Assembly (NCBI GenBank): GCA_021818105.1
Contig: JAKAFB010000007.1
Span: 1 to 48,527, forward strand
Source: Acidobacteriota bacterium
GTDB lineage: Bacteria > Acidobacteriota > Terriglobia > Terriglobales > Acidobacteriaceae
Reading direction: 5' to 3'
Length of the DNA stretch: 48,527 bases
Below are positions 32,508 to 40,321 of this stretch, piece after piece. Every line of letters begins with the position of its first letter. Positions within the stretch are counted from its first letter, which is position 1. Under the pieces are notes generated by a model. The model ran no database searches. It was not told the origin of the DNA and saw only the letters and a program-made list of their open reading frames with translations. The position numbers and the translations under genes are program-made.

Positions 32508-34649
32508 ATGGTCATTGCCAGCCCATCGCTGATTGCGATTTTCGTCGTATGCGCGGCAGGCTTTCTGTGCTCGGCATTGTTTGGCCGCAAGCAAATTCCA
32601 TATGTGCTTGCGGTGGCGGGCGTATTGTCAGCAACCCTAATGGTTCTGGCGTCAGCAACTGTACTGCTGACGGGCCAGTCCCTTGATGCTGCTCTCTGGG
32701 AGCTTGATGGACTTGGCCGCTTCAGAATTCATCTCGACGCGTTATCCTCTGTCTTTCTTCTTGTCACTGGAATTGTCTATTTTTCCGTCTCATTGTTCGT
32801 TGCAAGCTTCCTCAGAAATCGCGACGACGAAGCACATCCTCATCGACTTTATTCGATGCTGTATTTTGCGCTCATGGCTGCGATTGTGCTGATTCTGGTG
32901 GCCAGTGACACCGTGCTGTTTCTGATCAGCTGGGAATGCATGTCGATCCTGTGCTTCTTGCAGATTAACTATGATCCACGCGGACATTCGGACAAATTCG
33001 CCGGTTACATCATGCTGGCAATGAGTGAGGCGGGGTTCCTTGCTGTGGCTGTCGCCTTCCTGCTGCTTGCGCGTTCTGCTGCGGATCTCTCGTTTGAAGC
33101 CCTCCGCACGGCGGGCACAGCGCTTCCGCCACAGGCCCTTTGGTTGCCCTTTCTGCTGGGCTTCTTCGGCTTCGGCGTGAAGGCCGGTCTGATTCCTGTC
33201 AATTTCTGGCTTCCCCGATCGTATACAGCCGCTCCACCCGTTTTCATTCCAGTCTTTGCCGGCATCACCCTGAATCTTGGATTTTATGGGATCATGCGGC
33301 TCAATACGGATCTGATGCACACGGGATATGGGGCGGGACTTGTCGCGCTCATCACCGGCAGCGTCACCGCTCTGGTGGGAATCCTCTATGCAACAACCGA
33401 CGGCGATATGAAGACGATGCTCGCCCATAGCTCCATCGAGAATGCGGGCATTATCGTCGCAGCTTTGGGAGCCTTTCTTGTATTCCGAGCGCTCAATCAA
33501 CCAGTGGCTGCTGCGCTCGCGATCTCCGCGGCCCTCTATCACATGGTGAATCACTCGATTTACAAGACGCTTCTGTTTGAGGGAGCGGGACATGTGGAAG
33601 CTGCAACGGGTACGCGCGAGATGGACCAGCTTGGCGGCCTGGCCAGATATCTGCCGGGACTGTCAGCGATCTTCCTCGTTGGTTGCCTAGCGATTTCCGC
33701 CGTGCCTCCATTCAATGGATTTGTCAGTGAATGGATGACTCTGCAGACGTTGCTACGCAGCGCAGTCCTTGTGTCAACTTCGGTCAGAATTGTCTTTGCG
33801 CTCTGCGGTGCTGCGCTTGCGCTTACTGCGGCCCTGGCCGTGACCTGCTTCGTAAAGACCTATGCCATGAATTTCCTTGGCATCCGCAGGGGCAAATGGG
33901 AAGTTCGAGACAGAGCGCAGGCCATGAGCAAATTCCCGATGGCCTTTTTGGCTGTGGTATGTCTGCTGCTGGGAATTCTGCCAACCTATGTGCTGCCGAT
34001 GCTCAACCGGAGCGTGGAACCCCTCGCGGGTACCAGTATAACCACTGCACTCGTGCAACCATTTTTTACGGCGACTCCTGAGAATGTGCAACTCCCCGCT
34101 GCGTTCCTCCAGGATTTCCATAATCTTGGCGCACAGGTGGGTAGAGGGTTCATACCGGGTCGCGGACTCGTGGTTCTCCTTCGCGGCGGTGAAGCAAATC
34201 CTGTAGTTTTTGCAATGTCGCCGTCCTATAGCCTAATCGCTTTGGTAATACTCTTTGCCATTGTCTGGTATGGATTCAGGCGCTTCACACGGCACCGTAC
34301 TTTAGCGCGGCGTCCTGTGTGGGCGGGCGGCATTCCGCGGCTGCTACCGCTCTTGACCTACACCGGAACCGGATTTTCCAATCCCGTCCGCGTTGTTTTT
34401 CAAGCCATCTTTCGGCCGACCATCATTGGTGATACGCGCCAGACCGTTGCGGTGCATTTCCGTACTGCCATTCGCCGGCAACGTGAAGAAACGCATATCA
34501 TGGACCGTCTGCTTCTGAAGCCAGTCGGAACTGCAGTACAGAAAATTGCCGCTTTCCTGGCTGGCATGCACCACGGCAAACTAAACGCTTATGTCACGTA
34601 CGTGCTGGCGTTTTTCCTGCTCATACTGTTTGTCTATCGCGGAGGTTAG
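32508..34649 (+). CDS. hyfB: HyfB-like antiporter subunit, copy 1
   Basis: The 713-residue polytopic protein has the Proton_antipo_M core and a long C-terminal part typical of HyfB/HycC (RPVWAGGIPRLLPLLTYTGT, GFSNPVRVVFQAIFRP). Ion-path residues are present: Glu in LISWECMSIL, Lys in GFGVKAGLIPVNFWLP, His in ALYHMVNHSIYKTLLFEGAG, and Lys in VTCFVKTYAMNFLG. A soluble loop near residues 500-560 contains LPAAFLQDFHNLGAQ and PGRGLVVLLRG. It starts 3 bases after hyfI with SD GAAGGGAGA. A close paralogue follows, so the complex may carry three antiporter-type subunits including HyfF. Confidence 0.93.
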   Translation: MVIASPSLIAIFVVCAAGFLCSALFGRKQIPYVLAVAGVLSATLMVLASATVLLTGQSLDAALWELDGLGRFRIHLDALSSVFLLVTGIVYFSVSLFVASFLRNRDDEAHPHRLYSMLYFALMAAIVLILVASDTVLFLISWECMSILCFLQINYDPRGHSDKFAGYIMLAMSEAGFLAVAVAFLLLARSAADLSFEALRTAGTALPPQALWLPFLLGFFGFGVKAGLIPVNFWLPRSYTAAPPVFIPVFAGITLNLGFYGIMRLNTDLMHTGYGAGLVALITGSVTALVGILYATTDGDMKTMLAHSSIENAGIIVAALGAFLVFRALNQPVAAALAISAALYHMVNHSIYKTLLFEGAGHVEAATGTREMDQLGGLARYLPGLSAIFLVGCLAISAVPPFNGFVSEWMTLQTLLRSAVLVSTSVRIVFALCGAALALTAALAVTCFVKTYAMNFLGIRRGKWEVRDRAQAMSKFPMAFLAVVCLLLGILPTYVLPMLNRSVEPLAGTSITTALVQPFFTATPENVQLPAAFLQDFHNLGAQVGRGFIPGRGLVVLLRGGEANPVVFAMSPSYSLIALVILFAIVWYGFRRFTRHRTLARRPVWAGGIPRLLPLLTYTGTGFSNPVRVVFQAIFRPTIIGDTRQTVAVHFRTAIRRQREETHIMDRLLLKPVGTAVQKIAAFLAGMHHGKLNAYVTYVLAFFLLILFVYRGG

Positions 34650-34752
34650 TACCTGCGGAAGGCCCCCACGCCGCTGTTCACATCATGCAGTCCAAGCGCT
34701 CGAACGCACATGAAGTGAGCTCACGCGGAGGCTCCCGACTGAGGGGGGAGTC

Positions 34753-36897
34753 ATGAATTCTGTTGGGCTTGTTCTGAGCCTGCTCTTTGCGGTCTGTGCC
34801 GCTGGTATTGTCCTGGGAATACTTCTGCCTGAAAAGCACGTCCCCGCTGTCCTCGCCTGGTCCGGGTCAATTGCCGCTCTCCTGGCGCTGTATGCAGCAG
34901 GGTATGTGCTGATTTATGGAGGCGTGTTCCACTTCTCTTGCTGGACGATCCCAACGCTTGGCACAATAACAATTCTTCTGGATCGTGTGGCGGCGTTTTT
35001 CCTCTTGATCGCCGCCATCGTCATGCTCGCCAGTTCAGTATTCTCCGCCGCCTACATGAAGCGCTATGCGGGTCACTACAGCCTTGTGGCGTTCAATGCC
35101 TGGTACCTTGTGTTATGTGCTTCAATCGTCTGGATTCTTATCGAAGAAGATATCTTCGGCTTTCTGGTTGCTTGGGAAGCAATGTCCATTTCAAGTTATC
35201 TGCTTGTGAACTTCGAGCATCGGCACAAAGGAACCAGCAATGCGGCCTATCTGATGCTGGCGATGAGCGAAGCGGGATTTATCGCCGTAACATTGGCGTT
35301 TCTTATTGTTGCGACAAGTGCTCGATCCTGGCAATTTTCTGACCTCAGCGCGGCAGCCGTTACGTTGAGCCCGTTTGCACGATGGATTTTATTTTTGCTT
35401 ACTTTTTTTGGTTTTGGAGTGAAGGCAGGCCTTGTTCCCGTCAATGCGTGGCTGCCAAAAGCACATCCAGCCGCACCAGCCAATGTATCTGCGCTTCTTT
35501 CCGGCGTGATTCTGAATCTTGGACTTTACGGGATTATTCGATTTGACTTTCAGATCATGCCCGTCATGACAACCGGAACTGGACTGGTGATTCTTGCCAC
35601 GGGAACAGTCTCTGCAATTGTAGGTATTCTTTATGCAACCACGGCGACAGATCTGAAGGGAGTCCTGGCGCATAGTTCCATCGAAAATATCGGGATTGTG
35701 ACACTCGGATTAGGCGCGAGCGTCATTTTCTCTGCGGCGGGCCTGCCGCTGCTCTCAGGAATGGCATTGATTGCAGCTTTCTATCACATGCTCAACCATT
35801 CCATGTACAAAGCTCTGCTGTTTCTGGGGGCGGGATCCGTGGACGAGCATGCGGGCACGCGCGATCTCGACCACCTGGGCGGACTCATGCGGTTGATGCC
35901 ATGGACTGCGGGTGTATTTCTTGTTGGCACTCTGGCCATCTCCGCCGTTCCGCCCTTCAATGGGTTCGTGAGTGAATGGCTCACACTCCAGACACTCCTG
36001 CGAGGCGTCGAAATCCCATCGATTCCATTGCGCCTGGTCTTTGCAGTATGTGGTGCAGTCCTTGCATTGACGGCGGCACTAGCCGTTACGTGCTTTGTGA
36101 AGGTCTTTGCGATGGGCTTCCTCGGCATACCGCGGTCTGAAAGGGTAGCGAAAGCCTCTGAGGCTCGCACGGTGGCCATAGCGCCTCTTGTGCTGCTGGC
36201 CATACTCTGCCTGTTGCTGGGCATCCTTCCGACCTATGTGATGCCCGCCTTAAGCCAAGACCTTCAGCCCCTGATCAATCCACAGGCTTCGGAGTCGCTC
36301 ATACCTCCGTTCTTCACGGCCAGCCAAGCCAATGGCCAGCTTCCCGCGTCTTTTCTGCAGGACTTCCATAATCTTGGCGCACAGTCGGGATCTGGGTTTC
36401 TACCCGGTCGTGGACTGGTAGTACTGCTGCGCGGCACAGAGATCAATCCGGTCGTGTTCGCGATGTCGCCTGCATACGCACTTGTAGCCCTGGCGCTCCT
36501 GCTTGCCATCACAGGCATCCTGGTTACTCGATTCACGCGGCGGCGAAGCGTGGCCCGACGCCCACTATGGGCAGGAGGCATTCCCCGCCTCTTGCCGCAA
36601 ATGACCTACACTGCAACAGGCTTCTCCAACCCTGTGCGCGTCGTCTTCCAAGCCATCTTTCGGCCCCATATCGCTGAGGGGACCCGCCATACTGTTGCGG
36701 TACATTTCCGTACAGCAATCCGCAGAGAGCGCGAAGAAACCCATGTGGTGGACAGAATATTCCTGCAACCTGTTGGGGCCTCAGTGCGGAGTATTGCAGT
36801 CTTTCTGGCTGGCATGCACCACGGTAAGTTGAATGCCTACGTTACGTACGTACTCACATTCCTCCTGCTTGTGCTCTTTGTATTTCGAGCTATTTAG
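34753..36897 (+). CDS. hyfB: HyfB-like antiporter subunit, copy 2
   Basis: This 714-residue paralogue of the preceding gene has the same architecture and the same landmark residues: Glu in VAWEAMSISSYLLVNF, Lys in GFGVKAGLVPVNAWLPKAHP, His in AFYHMLNHSMYKALLFLGAG, Lys in VTCFVKVFAMGFLG. The C-terminal tail is PLWAGGIPRLLPQMTYTATGF and shares LPASFLQDFHNLGAQ. Identity is roughly 55-60% by eye, higher near the C-terminus, so the duplication is old rather than recent. ATG 34753 has GGGGGGAG 4 bases upstream. A 103-base gap separates the copies. It ends 28 bases from the convergent pyrophosphatase-like gene. Confidence 0.92.
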   Translation: MNSVGLVLSLLFAVCAAGIVLGILLPEKHVPAVLAWSGSIAALLALYAAGYVLIYGGVFHFSCWTIPTLGTITILLDRVAAFFLLIAAIVMLASSVFSAAYMKRYAGHYSLVAFNAWYLVLCASIVWILIEEDIFGFLVAWEAMSISSYLLVNFEHRHKGTSNAAYLMLAMSEAGFIAVTLAFLIVATSARSWQFSDLSAAAVTLSPFARWILFLLTFFGFGVKAGLVPVNAWLPKAHPAAPANVSALLSGVILNLGLYGIIRFDFQIMPVMTTGTGLVILATGTVSAIVGILYATTATDLKGVLAHSSIENIGIVTLGLGASVIFSAAGLPLLSGMALIAAFYHMLNHSMYKALLFLGAGSVDEHAGTRDLDHLGGLMRLMPWTAGVFLVGTLAISAVPPFNGFVSEWLTLQTLLRGVEIPSIPLRLVFAVCGAVLALTAALAVTCFVKVFAMGFLGIPRSERVAKASEARTVAIAPLVLLAILCLLLGILPTYVMPALSQDLQPLINPQASESLIPPFFTASQANGQLPASFLQDFHNLGAQSGSGFLPGRGLVVLLRGTEINPVVFAMSPAYALVALALLLAITGILVTRFTRRRSVARRPLWAGGIPRLLPQMTYTATGFSNPVRVVFQAIFRPHIAEGTRHTVAVHFRTAIRREREETHVVDRIFLQPVGASVRSIAVFLAGMHHGKLNAYVTYVLTFLLLVLFVFRAI

Positions 36898-36925
36898 GAG
36901 CGGAGATGCGTGGACTGCAAGAGGC

Positions 36926-37453
36926 TTACTTCAGCTCCTGATGGGCAAGGTAACGCGCATGGCAGGTCCGGATACTTTCCTGAGCCGCTCTGCAGTCCTT
37001 CCATCCAAGTACCTTCACGCGTTTCCCTTTGAAATCCCGATGCAGAGAAAGTATGTTCTCAATTTCCAGCAGTAGTGTTGGTTCGATGTCAGTGTAATTG
37101 TGAAGCTGGCCAGATTTGGGATTGGAGAGAGCACAGGCAACGATCTTTTCAATCCGGACGCCGTGGTCTTCGATTTCCAAGGCGCCAATCGGGCGGCCCT
37201 GCCGGATACAACCAGGGTCAGGTGATGCATCGCCCAGCATCAGGATGCCAAGCGGCTCCGCGTTTTCGCATAATGTCTGCGGGATAAAACCGTAGTTACC
37301 CGGCAAATGAATAGGGGGAAACTGAGGCGCAACCGGGCGGAATACTTGTGCCTCCCTGTCATATTTTGAAGAACTGCGGTGAGCGACTTCTATTACCGCC
37401 GTCACAGTGTGCGGCGCATTATCGCCAAGGGGAAGATCAAGATAATCAGTCAT
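36926..37453 (-). CDS. ppa: Family I inorganic pyrophosphatase-like protein with degenerate metal site
   Basis: The 175-residue protein has the soluble family I pyrophosphatase fold: SSKYDRE (Lys30, Asp32 for the usual KYE), HLPGNYGFIPQTL (Tyr54), GCIRQGRPIGALEIED, EKIVACAL and KRVKVLGW. The catalytic DGDPxD motif reads NAEPLG (64-69), so three metal-binding Asp are replaced by Asn, Glu and Gly. The second DExxxD site keeps one Asp (96) but has Ile at the next ligand. The conserved Arg before PxxYPGxYG is also lost. It may be inactive, or altered so that fluoride, which normally locks the Mg-bound enzyme, cannot inhibit it. The gene lies behind a crcB-like aptamer and terminator. Confidence 0.8.
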   Translation of the reverse strand: MTDYLDLPLGDNAPHTVTAVIEVAHRSSSKYDREAQVFRPVAPQFPPIHLPGNYGFIPQTLCENAEPLGILMLGDASPDPGCIRQGRPIGALEIEDHGVRIEKIVACALSNPKSGQLHNYTDIEPTLLLEIENILSLHRDFKGKRVKVLGWKDCRAAQESIRTCHARYLAHQELK

Positions 37454-37492
37454 CGTTCGTATTGCTCCTTTGTTGGTGAGTCAGCACAGGAG

Positions 37493-37523
37493 CAAAATAA
37501 AACTCCTGCGCGTCAGCAGGAGT
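37493..37523 (-). terminator. Intrinsic terminator forming the expression platform before the pyrophosphatase-like gene
   Basis: On the minus strand ACTCCTGC (37523-37516) pairs perfectly with GCAGGAGT (37509-37502) around TGACGC, followed by TTTATTTT. Its 5' arm includes the ACTCC that would form the 3' strand of aptamer P1. The two structures are therefore mutually exclusive, the usual design of an ON riboswitch. The downstream start codon is about 40 bases away. Confidence 0.8.
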
Positions 37524-37575
37524 CATCAGCCTCCATCTCCAGAGGCGCTCGATGGTGGATTCCTTCACCGCCGAT
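37516..37575 (-). promoter_or_regulatory. Fluoride riboswitch-like aptamer (divergent crcB motif)
   Basis: Read on the minus strand, P2 is GGTG (37569-37566) against CACC (37557-37554) enclosing AAGGAAT. P3 is GCCTC (37546-37542) against GAGGC (37533-37529), and the hallmark CTGATGACTCCTGC follows (37529-37516). The fold order matches the crcB motif and the intact aptamer at 26731-26784. Two conserved places differ: GATG after P2 is GAAG, and the AACC before P3 reads GAGC; one base is also missing from the P1/P2 junction. It may be a variant or partly decayed switch. The terminator overlap and the pyrophosphatase-fold gene downstream both support the call. Confidence 0.65.
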
Positions 37576-37591
37576 AGGATAACACACTGCA

Positions 37592-38055
37592 TGAGCTGTT
37601 CTTCTGTGTGAATTGAACTTTCATGCGCCTGCGTGAAGAACAGATTCTTCACTCGCGTAGATGCTACTTTGCCCCGTTCCGCAAGAGGATTGGTCCGTTG
37701 CGCATTCACATGCAAGGATTGCGAAATTTCTTCGCGACGCCGACCTGAAGGTGCTCGATGACTTGTCGAAGACATTGCGCGTGTGAGGCGTTATGGCAGG
37801 ACTCTCCTACGGAATGCGCGCGCAGTGCTTACGTGCGATCCAGTGTCTCTTTGCGATTCATAAAAGGATTTGCATCCGCAGCCATAGTTCGTGCAGAAAG
37901 CCATGTTCCTACAAGAACAATTCGTTATTGAGCGCGATCGGCGTAACGAGGGCGGGGCAACCACTTCGGGCTGTACAGGGGCACCAGACTAAAAGAGCCT
38001 TCGCGGCATGTATTGCCGGAAGGCCATTCAATTCTTGATCTTTAGTATGTTGAGA
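37592..38055. other. Interval without a supported gene
   Basis: No open frame here has a convincing ribosome site or recognisable motif. A plus-strand frame near 37690-37787 ends with residues IAKFLRDADLKVLDDLSKTL and stops. It reads like the tail of a protein, but I cannot name it and it has no start in range, so it may be a remnant. The interval lies between the pyrophosphatase leader and tRNA-Arg. Confidence 0.35.
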
Positions 38056-38132
38056 TGGTGCGCCCGGAGAGATTCGAACTCCCGGCCTACTGATTCGTAG
38101 TCAGTCGCTCTATCCAGCTGAGCTACGGGCGC
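38056..38132 (-). tRNA. tRNA-Arg (anticodon ACG)
   Basis: On the minus strand the 77-base gene has acceptor stem GCGCCCG against CGGGCGC, D-arm TAGCTCAGCTGGATAGAGC, and anticodon stem ACTGA/TCAGT with loop CTACGAA (anticodon ACG, A34 becomes inosine). The T-arm contains GTTCGAATC. Discriminator A and an encoded CCA are present at 38059-38056. It reads CGN arginine codons. Its 3' end faces the hyf/riboswitch region. Confidence 0.97.
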
Positions 38133-38172
38133 ACTACAGGAATTCCGTAAGGAACCTTACACAGAGTATCAA

Positions 38173-38194
38173 GGATTGCGCGGTGGCGCAATCC
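38173..38194 (-). terminator. Hairpin after the HMA-like gene
   Basis: GGATTGCGC (38173-38181) and GCGCAATCC (38186-38194) form a perfect 9-bp stem with loop GGTG, just past the minus-strand stop at 38201. Only a weak T-rich run follows, so termination strength is uncertain. Confidence 0.5.
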
Positions 38195-38200
38195 TGGTAG

Positions 38201-38464
38201 CTAGGCTGCGGGTGCCTCTTCCGGCGCCGGCTGCGGAGGGATGAGCGATAGTTCCTGCTCAATCTGCAATCCGGCCTGACGGACAAGTTTGGTGACGGCG
38301 GCAGCGTTGAGACGTGTGGCGTCGTACTCGACGAGAAGCGTGCGTGCCTCGCGATCAAATCGGAGGCTGCGGATGCCGTAGACCTCGCGTAGATTAGCCA
38401 GCGCAACAGCGACCGCCTCAGTGGGCGGGGTGGCATAGCGGAAGAGAATATCGACCGTGGTCAT
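38201..38464 (-). CDS. HMA-like ferredoxin-fold protein without CxxC
   Basis: From the ATG at 38464 the product is 87 residues. It shows a beta-alpha-beta-beta-alpha-beta pattern like heavy-metal-associated domains (VDILFRYATPPTEAVAVALA, then YGIRSLRFDREARTLLVEYD, then AAAVTKLVRQAGLQI). Real HMA domains have MxCxxC in the first loop; here it reads RYATPPTE with no cysteine in the whole protein. It therefore should not bind Cu(I) the usual way. A Pro/Glu/Ala-rich tail ends it. An in-frame upstream start at 38611 would run into the neighbouring TlpA gene and is rejected. It follows the TlpA-like gene by 38 bases, so the two may be co-transcribed. Confidence 0.7.
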   Translation of the reverse strand: MTTVDILFRYATPPTEAVAVALANLREVYGIRSLRFDREARTLLVEYDATRLNAAAVTKLVRQAGLQIEQELSLIPPQPAPEEAPAA

Positions 38465-38502
38465 AAGGAAATGATACCAATAGCGGCGTTGTGCCGCGCG
38501 GG

Positions 38503-39000
38503 TTAGAGGCTCTTGAGGTAGTTGATGATCTCGGGGCTGGTCCAGTCCTGGGCTCCGACGAATTTGCGGCGGATGATGCCTTTGCGATCGATGACATAAG
38601 TTTCGGGCCACATGTCTGTATGGAAGAGACTGGCGGCCTTCTGACGCGGATCGCGGACGGTGATGAAGTCGACGTGACGGGTTCGGACGAAGTTCGCGTA
38701 GGCGTCAGGGTCTTCATCGATGCTGACGCCAACAATGACGAGACTGGGGTCCATGCGGTGTAGCTGCAGGAGGGAGGGCATCTCCTCGATGCAGGGCGGG
38801 CACCACGTGGCCCAGAAGTTGAGCAGAACGACCTGGCCGCGATAATGGGAAAGCGTTACGGTAGAGGTGCCGTCGGAGACGGTGAAGTCTGGAGCCAGCT
38901 TGTCTGTCTGGGCGGGGTGCGAACCGCGGTTGCATCCCAAGGCGAGAGCGAGCGACACGATAGCGAAGAAAGAGAACCAGCGGAAAAATCGCACATCCAT
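38503..39000 (-). CDS. TlpA-family thiol-disulfide oxidoreductase
   Basis: The 165-residue protein starts with a hydrophobic export segment (WFSFFAIVSLALALGC). The Cys23 that follows could be a lipobox, although ALGC is a poor match. The thioredoxin domain carries LLNFWATWCPPCIEEMPSLL (CxxC at 67-70) and the cis-Pro region DMWPETYVIDRKG. Such proteins reduce disulfides outside the cytoplasm, often for cytochrome c maturation. It diverges from the glycosyltransferase gene, with 42 bases between starts. Confidence 0.92.
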   Translation of the reverse strand: MDVRFFRWFSFFAIVSLALALGCNRGSHPAQTDKLAPDFTVSDGTSTVTLSHYRGQVVLLNFWATWCPPCIEEMPSLLQLHRMDPSLVIVGVSIDEDPDAYANFVRTRHVDFITVRDPRQKAASLFHTDMWPETYVIDRKGIIRRKFVGAQDWTSPEIINYLKSL

Positions 39001-39042
39001 ATAATACGGAGCGGAAGGACCGGAACGAAAGGGCAGGGCAGG

Positions 39043-40221
39043 ATGGCGAAGGAAAGATCCGAGGCGGAAGAACCGAAGACAACTGCATGGAAGCCGGTGC
39101 TGGGGCTTGGAAGTGAGCCGGGAACGCTGCCGGCCGTGCCATCACTAGCGGACAAGGTGTTTGATCAGCCTGAACCGGAACAACTGGTGGAGCTGACAGT
39201 GATTGTTCCGGCTCGGAATGAAGAGGACATGATTGGGGAGTGCCTTCGGACGCTGGTGGCGCAGTCGGATGATGTGTTCAAACTGGGGCGGGACTGGGAG
39301 TTGATCGTGGTGGATGACCACTCAACGGACCGCACAGCGCAGATTGCGCGGGGCTTTGCGGGTGTGACGGTGATGGAGGCGGAGAAGCTGCAGGCGGGCT
39401 GGACGGGAAAGAACAACGCATTGTGGACAGCGGCAAGGAAGGCAAGGGGCAAGTGGCTGCTGTTTACCGATGCGGACACGATGCATGAGCCGGGGAACCT
39501 GCACCGAGCGATGCACGAGGCAGCACGGCACAAGGTGGGCATGCTGAGCTACTCGCCGCGACAGATTGTGAAGGGCTTTGCGCAGAGGACGCTGATGCCA
39601 CTGGTCTTCAGTGAGCTGGCTCTGGCCTATCCGCCGTCGAAGGTATCGAACCCCAACGAACGTGTGGCTGCGGCGAACGGGCAGTTTTTGCTGATTGAGC
39701 GAGAGGCCTACCGGCGGCTGGGCGGGCATGCGGCGGTGGCGGACAGTGTGCTGGAGGATGTAGAGCTAGCCTTCCTGGCCAAACGTCGCAAAGTGGGTCT
39801 ATGGTTTCGCTACGCGGATGACGCCTTGTCGACACGCATGTATAGGACGACTGCGGCGATGATGGAGGGCTGGACGAAGAATTTGGCGCTGTTGTTCAAC
39901 AACACGCTGGCTATGGTGCTGTGGAAAGCCCTGGACATCGTGCTTCTGGTGGGGTTGCCGTGGCTGGCCGTGGAGCTATGGCAGGCGCGCTTTGGCGTGC
40001 ATGGGTTGCAGTGGCTGGGGGCGGGCTGGGTTCTGCTGCTCTTGTGGGTGCGGAACCTGTTCCGGTTTTACGCACGGGTGGCGAAGTCGCACTTCCCATT
40101 TGTGGATTGTGCGTTGTCCCCATTGGGCTTGCCGCTGTTTGTTGTGTTGCTGTATCGGAGTTGGTTTCAGCATCGAGTTCTGAAACGCGTAAGCTGGAAG
40201 GGTAGAGCGTATGCGTCGTAG
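39043..40221 (+). CDS. GT2-family glycosyltransferase (HpnB/CrtQ-like)
   Basis: The 392-residue membrane protein has a GT-A domain: VELTVIVPARNEEDMIGECL, WELIVVDDHSTDRTAQIARG, AGWTGKNNALWTAARKARGK and the metal-binding DAD motif in LLFTDADTMH. A distal SVLEDVELAFLAKR follows. Three hydrophobic helices near residues 285-370 anchor the C-terminus. The layout resembles HpnB (hopanoid-associated) and CrtQ glycosyltransferases, but no hopanoid or carotenoid genes are in view, so the acceptor is unknown. The ATG at 39043 with nearby GGGCAGG is preferred over an in-frame start at 38845 that lies inside the divergent TlpA gene. Confidence 0.87.
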   Translation: MAKERSEAEEPKTTAWKPVLGLGSEPGTLPAVPSLADKVFDQPEPEQLVELTVIVPARNEEDMIGECLRTLVAQSDDVFKLGRDWELIVVDDHSTDRTAQIARGFAGVTVMEAEKLQAGWTGKNNALWTAARKARGKWLLFTDADTMHEPGNLHRAMHEAARHKVGMLSYSPRQIVKGFAQRTLMPLVFSELALAYPPSKVSNPNERVAAANGQFLLIEREAYRRLGGHAAVADSVLEDVELAFLAKRRKVGLWFRYADDALSTRMYRTTAAMMEGWTKNLALLFNNTLAMVLWKALDIVLLVGLPWLAVELWQARFGVHGLQWLGAGWVLLLLWVRNLFRFYARVAKSHFPFVDCALSPLGLPLFVVLLYRSWFQHRVLKRVSWKGRAYAS

Positions 40222-40321
40222 GGCCCAATGGTTGGGTGGAAATTGTTGATGGGGTGAAATTCATGCTAAGTGCTGTGAATCTGTGCGTGTATGGGCAGCA
40301 TCTTTTGACCAGGACAATGGA

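Noticed and set aside
27006..36897. Functional formate hydrogenlyase or hydrogenase 4
   Set aside because: All Ni ligands of the large subunit are missing and there is no formate dehydrogenase or hydrogenase maturation gene in the window.
37446..37775. 109-residue minus-strand open frame upstream of and overlapping the pyrophosphatase-like gene
   Set aside because: It runs through the crcB-like aptamer and the intrinsic terminator (its TPADAQEFYF segment is the terminator itself) and has no recognisable motif, so it is leader RNA.
38034..38055. Attachment-site repeat of the tRNA-Arg 3' end for a genomic island
   Set aside because: No copy of the T-arm/acceptor sequence was found on the left side of the hyf block and no integrase is present.
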